Origin: Firmicutes bacterium UBA1702
Lineage (GTDB): Bacteria > Bacillota > Clostridia > Peptostreptococcales > Anaerovoracaceae
Reading direction: 5' to 3'
DNA: 64,000 nt
Assembly (NCBI GenBank): GCA_002320005.1
Contig: DCJK01000013.1
Coordinates: forward strand, 1 to 64,000
Below the pieces are notes generated by a model. That model ran no database searches and was not told the DNA's origin. It saw only the letters and a list, made by a program, of their open reading frames with translations. A program made the translations under genes and the position numbers. The first letter of the stretch is position 1, and every line of letters starts with the position of its first letter. Shown here piece by piece: positions 17,859-27,357 of this stretch.

Positions 17859-17884
17859 TTAGTGGTAGTGATACATACTACTAA
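17859..17884 (+). promoter_or_regulatory. Candidate TetR operator
   Basis: TTAGTGGTA (17859-17867) and TACTACTAA (17876-17884) form an inverted repeat with one mismatch and an 8-base spacer, between the TetR gene and the surface-protein gene. The rest of the 272-base gap has a GGACAAT/ATTGTCC dyad near 17955-17997 and a ribosome site (AGGAGG) at about 18091; no gene seen. Confidence 0.5.
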
Positions 17885-18105
17885 ACAACCTTATAAGCAT
17901 AAAATATAAAAGTAGGTGTTTCACTTGGGGCATTATAAAAACAAAAAAACGGATGGACAATCACATTGATTGGTGCCGCTTTCCTCATACATTGTCCCCC
18001 TCAAATTCTGAGCCTTGTTTCAACCCTTTGCTGTAATCCGTACAACAAAGGGATCCCCGTCTATTCACCCACTCATTCCGGTTATACTTTTAGGAGGTTT
18101 ATTTC

Positions 18106-21100
18106 ATGAAAAAACGTGTTTTCGCCTTATTTTTGACGCTGTGCCTTTCGTTCGGCTTTTTGTCGGCCGACTGCGGCTTGTTTCCGGTGGCGCATGCAGT
18201 TACATCAGATCTCTGTGTCTGTGGGGGCTTTGCGCACCAAGATATGCTGGGGCACACCAGTCAAAATTATGTTACTTGGGATTCCAATTATCGCTGGGGT
18301 ATGCGCAACGAATATAATCCAGACACCGGCAAGTATGAAGAGAAAGAATATATGTATGGAAGCTATATTTCCTCTTTTGAAGAGCTGAATATAGCGTATG
18401 AGCTCAGTAAAGCTGAGGCTGAAGCCAAAAATGATCCCTCACTGATTATCGATACATATATCATGGCGTGCGATTTTACGGTGACCAAGCCGTGGATTGT
18501 TCCCCGGGGCGCCAATATCACCATCATCACTCAGGGCCATGATATAAAGGTGGATCTGACCGGCTTGCAGCACTGGTACCAGCATTATTATTGCGCCATC
18601 ATGGCAGTTGACGGCTGTACTCTCACCTTGACCTCCGGTCTCGGGAACGAGGCTACCAAAATTTCCGGCGTCACCCACCCCCTCGACGACACTACCAACA
18701 ACACTAAAATTGATCGTTATTTTTCCGCTATTGGCGTGTCAGGCGCGGATACTACCGTGAACCTGTACGGTATTGAAATCGATATGGACGATACCCAAAC
18801 CTGCTACGGCATTTATTGTCAAAATGCGGGTGAGGTTAATGTTTACGATCATGCCTGCGGTAATGCCGGAAAGAAAATTCAAACCAAATTAACCGGAAAT
18901 AATTATGAGGCGGTTTATCTCAGAGGCGGTGCTCTTAATATGTACGGCGGCCTTATTACCGGAAATCAATCTCACGGCATACATCAAGAGCTGTATGACC
19001 TTTCTTCTGCCTTCGCTGGATTAAAATTTAGGAATGAACTGAATATTTACGGCGGCACAATTTCCGATAATCAAGGCGCCGGCATATATGTCAGTGTTCA
19101 ACCCCTTGAGGCTTTTAAGAATTTGAAGCATACAATACAGCTCTATGGAGGCACCATCACCGGCAATAAGCAGGGCGGTATACAGCTTCATAAAAACTCC
19201 ACGCTGGCGCTGCACGGCGAGGAGGTGGATACCGCCATTGCTCTACCGAAAGGCAGCAGAAATACCGATGCCGTCTTGGGTCCAATCAAAATCACCGGGA
19301 ACACCGGCGGCAACGTGATTGCCCACTGTGACAACCCGGGAAGCATCACCGTGACCGCCGGCATCGATTCTGTGCTGCGTGAGGGCAGTACCATCGGCGT
19401 TACCGAAACCGCCCTGACTACCTACAGCAAGGATAAGGAGAATGTCACTGACGGCACTCCCGAAAGCTGGTCGTTTTTTACCTCTGACTTATCCGGCTAT
19501 GTGATGTCCTTTGAAAACGGCAAGGTAATTCAAACCAAGAGAATTTCGCCGATCTTGCGGGTGCAGGGCATCAATACCACCTACACCGGCAAGCCCGTCG
19601 ATGCCTCGCTTGCCTGCGTTTCCGCCTCCTGCGAGGGCGAATGGGTGTGGAGAACAAAGGCGCCGACGGATGTGACAGACAGCGGATATTATTGGATAGA
19701 TTTTAACCCCGAAGCTAATCACTATGCCAAATGTAGCTATCAGATTTATGTTACCATAAACCCTAAGCCGATCAGCCTGACTATCACTCCCAACGGCGGC
19801 ACTTACGGCGGAACCATTACGCCTGCCACCGCCACCATAGATGGATTGGTGGAGGGGGATACCACCACGGCGGTTATACTGAAGTATTACGGTACTTCAA
19901 ACGACAATACTACGAAGTACGATTATGTCACCACTCCGCCGACGCTGGCGGGAACATATACCGTAAAGGCGTATCTCAATACCTCCAACTATAGTTTTTC
20001 CAACACGAGGACCGCCGTATACAGGGTTCTGCGTGGAACACAGGAGGCGCCGACGCTGATAGGGCATAACGAGACCTTCCAAGGCAAAAATGATGCCTAC
20101 ATTGAGGGGCTGACAACCGATATGCTGATCAGTAGTGACGGCGGTAAAACCTACACGTTGCTGAATTCCTCCACTATCAACGATCCGCTTCCGCCGAAGA
20201 CCTACTATGTGCGATACAAGGCTACCTATAATCTTGAGCGCTCTGAACCGACTGTTATCACCCTGTCAGAAGGTCCGAAAATGAAGGTTACGCTGCCGGA
20301 AAGCGACGCTCAAAAGGGTTATACCATCACTGCCGACAGCACGGAGTTGGCCTGGGGTGAGGAGCTCACTCTCAGCTATTCTCTGAAAAACGGCTATACC
20401 GAGACCGACAGCTTTAAGATCACGGTGAATGGCACCGATATCACCGCATCCATCCGTGAGCAGGGAAGCTATACCTTTGTGCCCACCGACAATGTGACGG
20501 TGGAGGTGACCGGAGTGGCTGATACCATCGCCCCGGATGTGACGCTTATCGCAAAAACGGTGAGCTGGAAGCAGTTTTTCAGCAAGCTTACTTTTGGCTT
20601 GTTCTTTAAAGAAACGGTCGATGTCACCGTGGTCGCCGACGATAGCGGCAGCGGCATTGATACCGCTGAATATCTGGTGACGGAGGAACCCTTCACTACG
20701 GAACAGGAGGTCAAGGATGATACCTCCGTATGGACGGCTCTCACGCTGAAAAACGGCTCTGCCACTATAGCGATGACCGAGCAAGGAAAAAAATACGTAT
20801 ATGTGCGGGTGAGCGATGCAGCAGGAAACATCATGGTGGTCAGTGCCGACGGCGGTATGGTGGTGTATACCGATGCCACTGCCGACACCCAAAGCATCAA
20901 TTATACTAAAACCGAAACGCAGGATGTCACCGCTAAGGTGAATTTGAACGGAAATACCGTGAAAGACATTTACAACGGCACTGAGCTGATTGACAGCACC
21001 CAATACACCGTTTCGGCCGATGGCACCATCGCCCTGAAGGCGGCGTATTTGGATACCCTGACGGCGGGCGAGTATACACTGCACATTATCTACAACCCCT

Positions 21101-23460
21101 GCGGCGAGCAATATGCGGAATATCCCGCCGACGGGGAGAACATCAATGAAGAACCGCAAATCACCTCGCTGAAGCTGACGGTGAAAAAGCAAACCGGTAC
21201 GGCAACCATTACCGGCACGCCGGATAAGACATATGACGGCACTCCCGTCAGTGCGCCACAATATACCTGCAACAACACGGAAGGTATCGTCACGGTGGAA
21301 TACAAGGCGCAGGGAGCGGACGACAGCGAGTACACAACAACCGCTCCTAAGACGGCAGGTAAGTATACTGTCCGGGTAACGGTTGCGGCAGACGGAAATT
21401 ACAAAGCAGCTTCGGCTACGGCAGATTTCACGATTTCCGCAAAGAAAATTACGGTAGCTATTGACGGAAAAACGAGCATTTACGGTGATGATATCGTAAC
21501 ACTTACTGCAACCGACAACGGTATTGTAAACGGTGATTCAAATGTATATAGTCTTTCCACTATTGCAAGCAAGACCGCAGGTGTCGGAACTTACGATATT
21601 ACGGGTACTGCGTTAGATGATAATTACAGCATTACCTTTACGGGAGGGGAAAACGCATACGAAATTACAAAGCGTAATCTTACCGTAACCGTTGTTGTAA
21701 ATGATAAGCAGTATGACGGATTGAATACAGCAAGTATCAAGTCGGTTATACTTAACAATGTTGCAAATAACGACAGCATTACCCTTTTAAACGGCACACC
21801 GACCTTTAATTCTGTAAATGTTGCAAACGGTATCGGTATTACATTTACCGACTTTACTTTAAGCGGTGATGCAGATGTGCTGAAGAACTACACTTTAACA
21901 CAACCTTCGGGTGTTACTGCAAACATTACAAACGGCTGGAATCCGGTAAAAGATACGGAATACACCGCAAGTATACCGAATGCAAAAGGCTGGTTAAAGG
22001 AAGATTTGACCGTTACCGCAAAGGACGGCTACGAACTTTCACTTACCAATACCGCAGATGGAACTTGGGAAAATACTCTTTTCGGAGCAGTTGAGAGTGC
22101 GGACAGCAGTTTGAAATTCTATGTACGCAACAAAACAACCGGTGCTATTTCCGAACAGGCAACCGTAGCCTATAAGTTAGATAAGAACACCGAAACTACG
22201 GGAACTACCGGCAAGGTTGAATTTGTGGGACGAAGCAGTTGGCAGACTTTTGTAAATCATATTACTTTCGGTCTGTTCTACAAAGATGAGGTAACCGTAA
22301 AAGCAGAAGCCGATGACGGACTTTCCGGAGTGGCGAGCATTGAATACGCTGTTTCAGACAAGGCGATGTCCTTAGAAGAGGTAATGGCAATCACCGACTG
22401 GACAGCAATGCCTAAAGACGGTGTAGGCGTAACGGTAGAAGATGAAAAGACATTTGTTTATTTCATCCGCATTACTGACAAGGCAGGAAATGTGACTTAC
22501 ATTTCTACCGACGGTGCAGAGTATGACACTACTTGCCCTGCAATCGGTGGTATTGAAAACGGTAGCATTTACCACACCACACAGGTGATAACCGTTACCG
22601 ACAAAAATTTTGAAAGCATTACAGTAAACGGCGAGCCTGCAACTCTCGACAGCGAAGGCAAACTTGCTTTAAATGGTAATCTTGAAACAACCTATGCCAT
22701 CCATGTAATGGATAAAGCCGGCAATGTAACCGAGTACATCGTAACAATGAAAGTCATTGCGGACATTACAGATTCCATAAAAGACATTACCGTGGATGAT
22801 GTAAAAAGTGATGACAAAGAAACCATTGAAACGGTTATCAAAAATATCAAAGAAGAACTGAAAAACGACGATTTGACCGATGAGGAAAAAGCAGAACTTG
22901 AAGATGAGAAGCAGAAAGCAGAAGACCTTATCAAGAGAATCGAAGAAGCAATCGGTTCTACCGAAACGGATAATACCGACAAGGTAAAAGATATTACTTC
23001 GGAAAATGTGGAAACCAAAGATAAATCTGACCTTGAGAAAGCCAAAGATGAACTTGAAAAAGCACTTGATGATTACAAAGATAATCTGACAGATGACGAA
23101 AAGAAAGACATTCAGGACGAAATCGACCGTATCGAAAAGGCTCTTGAAGTCATTGATAAGGTAGAAAAGGTGGAAGATTTAATTAACAAGTTACCGGAGA
23201 ATATTTCTAAGTCTGATGCCGATGCAATCAAGAAAGCAGATGAAGCATACAACGCTCTTTCAAAATATGAGCAGTCCATCTTGGATAAGAATGCCAAGAA
23301 GAAACTGGATAATGCAAAATCTGCATTGGAAACATTGAACAGTCCAGCAACCGGAGATAACGGAAAAATTTGGATGTGGTTTGCACTTCTCTTTGTAAGT
23401 GGCGGCGGACTACTCGGTACAATTGCTTACAGAAGAAAAAGAAAAGAAACCGAAAACTAA
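18106..23460 (+). CDS. Giant sortase-anchored surface protein
   Basis: 1784-residue cell-surface protein. Seen: a signal peptide ending near AHA (residues 1-31); a right-handed beta-helix region (about 160-400) with repeated YGGxIxxNxxxGI turns; MBG/YDG and Ig-like domains (about 470-1370); two copies of a related module at about 815-930 and 1369-1480, each starting with a TFGLF[FY]K segment; a Lys/Glu-rich coiled coil (about 1555-1740); and a C-terminal SPATGD sorting signal with a membrane helix and an RRKRK tail. Adhesion or polysaccharide binding is inferred. Codon use changes near 21390, from C-ending to T/A-ending codons. No sortase gene is in the window. Confidence 0.92.
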   Translation: MKKRVFALFLTLCLSFGFLSADCGLFPVAHAVTSDLCVCGGFAHQDMLGHTSQNYVTWDSNYRWGMRNEYNPDTGKYEEKEYMYGSYISSFEELNIAYELSKAEAEAKNDPSLIIDTYIMACDFTVTKPWIVPRGANITIITQGHDIKVDLTGLQHWYQHYYCAIMAVDGCTLTLTSGLGNEATKISGVTHPLDDTTNNTKIDRYFSAIGVSGADTTVNLYGIEIDMDDTQTCYGIYCQNAGEVNVYDHACGNAGKKIQTKLTGNNYEAVYLRGGALNMYGGLITGNQSHGIHQELYDLSSAFAGLKFRNELNIYGGTISDNQGAGIYVSVQPLEAFKNLKHTIQLYGGTITGNKQGGIQLHKNSTLALHGEEVDTAIALPKGSRNTDAVLGPIKITGNTGGNVIAHCDNPGSITVTAGIDSVLREGSTIGVTETALTTYSKDKENVTDGTPESWSFFTSDLSGYVMSFENGKVIQTKRISPILRVQGINTTYTGKPVDASLACVSASCEGEWVWRTKAPTDVTDSGYYWIDFNPEANHYAKCSYQIYVTINPKPISLTITPNGGTYGGTITPATATIDGLVEGDTTTAVILKYYGTSNDNTTKYDYVTTPPTLAGTYTVKAYLNTSNYSFSNTRTAVYRVLRGTQEAPTLIGHNETFQGKNDAYIEGLTTDMLISSDGGKTYTLLNSSTINDPLPPKTYYVRYKATYNLERSEPTVITLSEGPKMKVTLPESDAQKGYTITADSTELAWGEELTLSYSLKNGYTETDSFKITVNGTDITASIREQGSYTFVPTDNVTVEVTGVADTIAPDVTLIAKTVSWKQFFSKLTFGLFFKETVDVTVVADDSGSGIDTAEYLVTEEPFTTEQEVKDDTSVWTALTLKNGSATIAMTEQGKKYVYVRVSDAAGNIMVVSADGGMVVYTDATADTQSINYTKTETQDVTAKVNLNGNTVKDIYNGTELIDSTQYTVSADGTIALKAAYLDTLTAGEYTLHIIYNPCGEQYAEYPADGENINEEPQITSLKLTVKKQTGTATITGTPDKTYDGTPVSAPQYTCNNTEGIVTVEYKAQGADDSEYTTTAPKTAGKYTVRVTVAADGNYKAASATADFTISAKKITVAIDGKTSIYGDDIVTLTATDNGIVNGDSNVYSLSTIASKTAGVGTYDITGTALDDNYSITFTGGENAYEITKRNLTVTVVVNDKQYDGLNTASIKSVILNNVANNDSITLLNGTPTFNSVNVANGIGITFTDFTLSGDADVLKNYTLTQPSGVTANITNGWNPVKDTEYTASIPNAKGWLKEDLTVTAKDGYELSLTNTADGTWENTLFGAVESADSSLKFYVRNKTTGAISEQATVAYKLDKNTETTGTTGKVEFVGRSSWQTFVNHITFGLFYKDEVTVKAEADDGLSGVASIEYAVSDKAMSLEEVMAITDWTAMPKDGVGVTVEDEKTFVYFIRITDKAGNVTYISTDGAEYDTTCPAIGGIENGSIYHTTQVITVTDKNFESITVNGEPATLDSEGKLALNGNLETTYAIHVMDKAGNVTEYIVTMKVIADITDSIKDITVDDVKSDDKETIETVIKNIKEELKNDDLTDEEKAELEDEKQKAEDLIKRIEEAIGSTETDNTDKVKDITSENVETKDKSDLEKAKDELEKALDDYKDNLTDDEKKDIQDEIDRIEKALEVIDKVEKVEDLINKLPENISKSDADAIKKADEAYNALSKYEQSILDKNAKKKLDNAKSALETLNSPATGDNGKIWMWFALLFVSGGGLLGTIAYRRKRKETEN

Positions 23461-23482
23461 AATTTCATAACTTAAGAATTAC

Positions 23483-23517
23483 TTATCCCGTCTGTTTACT
23501 TCAAACAGACGGGATAA
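23483..23517 (+). terminator. Terminator after the surface-protein gene
   Basis: TTATCCCGTCTGTTT (23483-23497) pairs perfectly with AAACAGACGGGATAA (23503-23517) around ACTTC, followed by AATTTTG. The remaining bases to 23686 hold no gene that I can support. Confidence 0.85.
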
Positions 23518-23686
23518 AATTTTGCCCCAAAAAACAGTATTTCTACTTTCCGAAGAAAAACATCTCAAAAGCATTAACAAATATATGTTCGATAATGAAT
23601 AATAATTGGATTTTAAATCCATTTTTATATGTACTAATGCAACATAATGAGGATTATGTCATAGCCGCCGTTTTCGGTGGATATTT

Positions 23687-24532
23687 TTATATTATCAACC
23701 GCATGTTTTCCATACGCTGACGGTGTTCATTGCCGGTAGTGATAATATAAATTCGTGTGGTGTTGATGCTACTGTGGCCGAGAATGTCTGCGAGCTTGGC
23801 AATGTCCTTTTCTATGCCGTAGAATGTTCGTGCAAACAGGTGGCGCAGATTATGAGGAAACACCTTTTGCGGATTTACTCCTGCCTCCACGCAAAGACTT
23901 TTCATTTCTCGCCAAATGTTGGTTCGACTCATCGGTTTGCCACTTCGGGTTATGAAGATCGCACCCGAAGAAATCTTTTGCTCTGCTGCATAGCGGAGCA
24001 ATTTCTTTTGTAGTTCCCGAACAATGAATACCGAGCGTGTTTTACCTTTAAGAGATAAAACCGCTTCGTTGCACTTTACCGCTTCTACCGTGATGTATTG
24101 CAGTTCGCTAACACGGATACCTGTTCCGCATATTGTTTGGATCAGTAAGTTAAGACGTTCATTGCCTTTTTGTTTGGCAGTGTTTACAAGTCGAATATAT
24201 TCCGCTTTAGTTAACTCCTTTTCTTCGGGGCAGTAGATCTGTCGTTGTAGTTTGATAGACTTTACCTTCAAATCCGCCCATCCAAGAAAAGAAAGCAGAC
24301 TATTGATAGAAGCAAGCACTGAATTAACGCTCCGTGCAGCATAGTTTTCTGAAAGCAATTTGTTTTTATAGGCAATAACTGTTTCCTTTGTCATCTCCGC
24401 TTCCCCAACATAAGCACAAAATGCCCTTACATCACGCATATACTTTTCTATGGTATTTTCGCTTTTTTCCTCGCTCTTGAGATATACGGCAAACGCCGCT
24501 ATTTGAGTTTCTGTTAATATTCTTCCTTTCAT
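23687..24532 (-). CDS. Tyrosine recombinase/integrase (XerC/D type)
   Basis: 281-residue site-specific recombinase. Seen: an N-terminal SAM-like core-binding domain (SEEKSENTIEKYMRDVRAF) and a catalytic domain with GTGIRVSELQ (Arg I), FPHNLRHLFAR (HxxR), LGHSSINTT (His) and the nucleophile Tyr in RIYI. GGAGG at 24541-24545 on the minus strand supports the start at 24532; a longer reading to 24622 lacks a ribosome site. It lies tail-to-tail with the surface-protein gene and is a second recombinase inside the element. It may mark a nested insertion or invert nearby DNA, but I found no repeat pair proving either. Confidence 0.88.
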   Translation of the reverse strand: MKGRILTETQIAAFAVYLKSEEKSENTIEKYMRDVRAFCAYVGEAEMTKETVIAYKNKLLSENYAARSVNSVLASINSLLSFLGWADLKVKSIKLQRQIYCPEEKELTKAEYIRLVNTAKQKGNERLNLLIQTICGTGIRVSELQYITVEAVKCNEAVLSLKGKTRSVFIVRELQKKLLRYAAEQKISSGAIFITRSGKPMSRTNIWREMKSLCVEAGVNPQKVFPHNLRHLFARTFYGIEKDIAKLADILGHSSINTTRIYIITTGNEHRQRMENMRLII

Positions 24533-24655
24533 CGTATTTACCTCCGGATAGTTTTGATAATATTTTACCCGAAAAGTATGATTATGAATTGTCACCATAA
24601 TTTTAGGTAAATGCGCATTCAAAGTCGAATATGCCGTTTTCTCAACATAATAATT

Positions 24656-24704
24656 GCCCCGTTAAGAACGCAGAATTTACTGTACCCTTAACGGGGGCTT
24701 TTTT
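24656..24704 (+). terminator. Hairpin with T run between integrase and sigma-like gene
   Basis: GCCCCGTTAAG (24656-24666) pairs with CTTAACGGGGGC (24687-24698), followed by TTTTTT on the plus strand. The genes on both sides read leftward, so it mainly blocks plus-strand readthrough; on the minus strand it has an A run before and no clear T run after the stem. Confidence 0.6.
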
Positions 24705-24706
24705 CG

Positions 24707-25612
24707 TTATATCAGGTCTTTTATGGCTTCTTTTAATTTCATAAGCGCTTTTTCACATTTCTTGTGTGCGGTGTTGGCGGAGCTGTATTCGTGGTCGGTG
24801 GCAATATCGGTATACATCATTGGCTTGATGGGTTTCTTCTTTGGTTCGCCGTACTCGTCAAGGTCGTTGTGATCCATATAAAAGGTACTGTGACAACCAA
24901 AGCAGAAGCCGAGCCGCTGAGCAAGCATCATTCGCTCCGTGTATTCGAGCTTGTCATAGGCTTCCCACAGACGGGCGTAAAGTTCGCCCTTCATATACAG
25001 TGTGTATGTGTCTGAGGAAGTGTCGGTGTGTGCTTCTTCGGTGCTTTCCGCTTCGTCATCTTCCGCATACTGCTGATAGAGGTCAACACGGTTTTCATTG
25101 AGTAAGCCGCCGAGCAGAATTTCTTTCGTGTCATCGGTGGTTTCGCCAATCTCTGCGGCAACTGCTTCAATCGCATCATCAGCATAGTTGCGGTCATATT
25201 TATCCCATACTGCCATTGCTTTGCGGAGCTTGGCATATTCCGCAAGACTTTGTACCGTAAATCCTGTCCGCATAGAACGGATATAATCAAGGATTTCACG
25301 CTCTGCATAATGCTCTTTGAATGATACAAAGGATGCGCCGCCGTCGGGCGTGTATTTACCGAGTGCTTTCAGCAGTCCCGAAATATACGCCTGCTTCAGA
25401 TCGGCAAAATGCTCCTGCATAAAGAACTGCCGCATATAGCTTTGCACGTTCTTATTGAGTGTTTTTTCATAATAATGAAGAAACCCAGAAAGGTAACGCT
25501 CATCCTTCTCTTTGAGTTAGGTCACGATATATTCCTGCAAATCCCACTTCGGCGGTGCCGGAACTATGCGATACATATTCAGGTCCATTTCATCAATATA
25601 CGTTTCTTTCAC
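24707..25612 (-). pseudogene. Sigma-70-like protein gene interrupted by in-frame TAA
   Basis: Reads as a sigma-factor-like protein of about 300 residues. The centre (GKYTPDGGASFVSFKEHYAEREILDYIRSM) resembles regions 2-3 and the C-terminus (ELYARLWEAYDKLEYTERMMLAQRLG to KCEKALMKLKEAIKDLI) resembles region 4. The proper start is GTG 25612 with GGAGGTGA on the minus strand 5 bases before it. The frame is open except for one TAA at 25517-25519, 31 codons in (after EYIVT), and continues with LKEKDERYLSGFLHYYEKT. A shorter protein could start at GTG 25447. The gene is probably broken, unless the stop is read through. Confidence 0.7.
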
Positions 25613-25633
25613 GGCACTCACCTCCAATCTGTG

Positions 25634-26770
25634 TTATTTGCCGTTTAATCGTCTGTCGGCTTCGGCATAGAGCCTTTCACGGCTCATATCCATTTCATAC
25701 TGTCCGTTGGCATAGTCGGGATCATTCTTGGCAAACTGCATATATTCCTTTGCCAGAGCAAGGGCGGCAGCTGCCAAAGCATCGTCGATTTTAACTCTCT
25801 GTCGCTCCACACGGATAGCGGAACAACGGTTTTTGTAAATGCGGATAACGGGGTTTCCGTCTGCAAGTTCCTTGCGGTTAATCCTTGCAGCGTATTTTCG
25901 GCAAGTGATGGCTTTACCCTTTACTTTGAACGGGGCGTATCCCGTGCAGTATTTCTGCCTTGCCGCAGAGGTCATAAGGAAATACTTTTTGCAAATGTCG
26001 CACTGTCTTGGATAATGCCCGTGATGCAGACCTTCAAAAAAGTCGGTAATCACAAAACTGTAATAGCTATCAAAATAGAGCCTGCGAGCGAGGGTTTCCG
26101 TTTTGCTTCGTGTGGATTTTAATATGGGTACATATTCCGCTGTTACGGGGAACGGTACAGAACCGAATATTTCTAATGCTAACGGGAGCAGGTGTTCCTC
26201 GTCAAAGCGGTCAACTTCATCCACACGGCTTGCAAAGGTTTTAAGTTGCTTAAAGGCTTTCATCAGGTCGTTTCTCAGACCGTCGTAAAAGGCAAGGGTT
26301 TTCTGAACCTCACTCAGCAAAGCGGCGGACTCTTTGAAAAAGACCTCGTCAAACTCTTTCGGGAGGATATTATACATTACTTGTCCTTCATCCATTGCCA
26401 TTACTTTAGAACGGCGCTGAAAATACTCAACGATTCTATTACCGTTTTCTTCGGTGAAAAGCTCCGCTATTCTGTTACGCTCAGCATCTACGTCGAGCAT
26501 ATCAAAAGGCTTTAACCAAGGGAGTGCATTGAAAATGTTCAGTATATCCGCACCGGCTCTTAAGAATTTCTGAACATATAAGTACCCTCTTTCCAAAGAG
26601 CGCTCCAAAAGCCAATTATCACTTGTAAATACGATGATCCGTGCGGCGGTATCATTGATATAATATTGTGTCAGCAGGTGCGCCGCAAAAGTTCCCGCAG
26701 GATAGCTTTTGCCGCCGATATGCACTCTGCCGTCACGGTAATCGGCACTGAAAAAGCTGATTTTATCCAT
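25634..26770 (-). CDS. DUF6076 protein with zinc-ribbon-like motif
   Basis: 378-residue protein of unknown function that recurs in Firmicutes mobile elements. Seen: a helical N-terminal half and, near residue 270, a CDICKKYFLMTSAARQKYC...CRKYAA cysteine cluster, as in DUF6076 proteins, likely a zinc site for nucleic acid. I choose the start at 26770 (MDKISFF) because GGAGG lies upstream of it; the ATG at 26788 has none. It is directly upstream of, and in the same direction as, the sigma-like gene, so the two form an operon. Confidence 0.75.
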   Translation of the reverse strand: MDKISFFSADYRDGRVHIGGKSYPAGTFAAHLLTQYYINDTAARIIVFTSDNWLLERSLERGYLYVQKFLRAGADILNIFNALPWLKPFDMLDVDAERNRIAELFTEENGNRIVEYFQRRSKVMAMDEGQVMYNILPKEFDEVFFKESAALLSEVQKTLAFYDGLRNDLMKAFKQLKTFASRVDEVDRFDEEHLLPLALEIFGSVPFPVTAEYVPILKSTRSKTETLARRLYFDSYYSFVITDFFEGLHHGHYPRQCDICKKYFLMTSAARQKYCTGYAPFKVKGKAITCRKYAARINRKELADGNPVIRIYKNRCSAIRVERQRVKIDDALAAAALALAKEYMQFAKNDPDYANGQYEMDMSRERLYAEADRRLNGK

Positions 26771-27108
26771 TTTCCGCTTTACCTCCATACTAATTCTATC
26801 AAAACAACTGTCCCATAAAACTCCCTTTAGTTTATCTAAATGAAAAAAGTTTTTTTCAAAATATTTTCAAGAAGTTTTCTGTTAGCAATCAATACTTTTT
26901 AATTAGTATACCATAAAAACTCCGTATTTTCAAGGCGTTCACGGTGTTACGCTTTTTGATTTCTGTGTGTTATCTCGCTTTTCCAAGAACTCGTTTTGGT
27001 GTGTATTAAAATAAGTGAGGGAGCGAAAACCTCACAAATACTCAGGGCATTGCCGTCGGGAAACCAGCGGCTTTTTTTATTGCCCGAAAACGAAAGGAGG
27101 AAAAGTCT
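26771..27108. other. Divergent control region with leader of the element backbone operon
   Basis: 338 bases between divergent genes. The left half is AT-rich and holds candidate minus-strand promoter sequence (TTAATTAGTATACCA read on the minus strand). The right half is a leader: GGGCA ... TGCCC (about 27045-27085) encloses a short GCCG/CGGC stem followed by TTTTTTT, which resembles a weak attenuator. AAAGGAGG at 27093-27100 serves the next gene. No coding sequence seen. Confidence 0.45.
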
Positions 27109-27339
27109 ATGATGAAGATCACCCCCAAGCAAGTGGAGCGTGTTCACCGTCTTGTCAGAGAGCTTTGCGCCAACTGTGACGAGGACGGCAACTGCATCCT
27201 GCTTGACGATGGCGAAGCACACCGTTGTGTGCAGCTTATCTCTATCTACGGCATCTACTGCAACTATTTCAAAGAAAGGGTACTGCCCAGCGACAGAGAA
27301 CTGTATGAGCAAATCAAGAAAATCAACAAATCAAAGTAA
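27109..27339 (+). CDS. Cysteine-rich VLP domain protein
   Basis: 76-residue protein of the Cys_rich_VLP family, found in conjugative and mobilizable elements of Firmicutes; function unknown. Seen: ITPKQVERVHRLVRELCANC followed by DGNCILLDDGEAHRCVQLIS and IYCNYF, giving five cysteines that could bind a metal. AAAGGAGG 9 bases before the start supports translation. It leads the ParM-ParR operon. Confidence 0.8.
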   Translation: MMKITPKQVERVHRLVRELCANCDEDGNCILLDDGEAHRCVQLISIYGIYCNYFKERVLPSDRELYEQIKKINKSK

Positions 27340-27357
27340 GAAAAGGAGAAATGTAAA

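Noticed and set aside
18015..18317. 100-residue frame overlapping the start of the surface protein gene
   Set aside because: Out of frame with the signal peptide and lacking a ribosome site.
20469..20900. Ser/Thr-rich antisense frame looking like a secreted protein
   Set aside because: Composition follows from the repetitive Asp/Gly/Ser codons of the surface protein on the other strand.
20266..21261. 331-codon antisense frame inside the giant surface protein gene
   Set aside because: No ribosome site or family features; the opposite strand has signal peptide, repeats and sorting signal in frame. Such long shadows are common opposite C-ending codons.
24541..24622. N-terminal extension of the tyrosine recombinase to 24622
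   Set aside because: No ribosome site at the upstream start, while GGAGG lies directly before 24532 and homologues begin at the core-binding domain.
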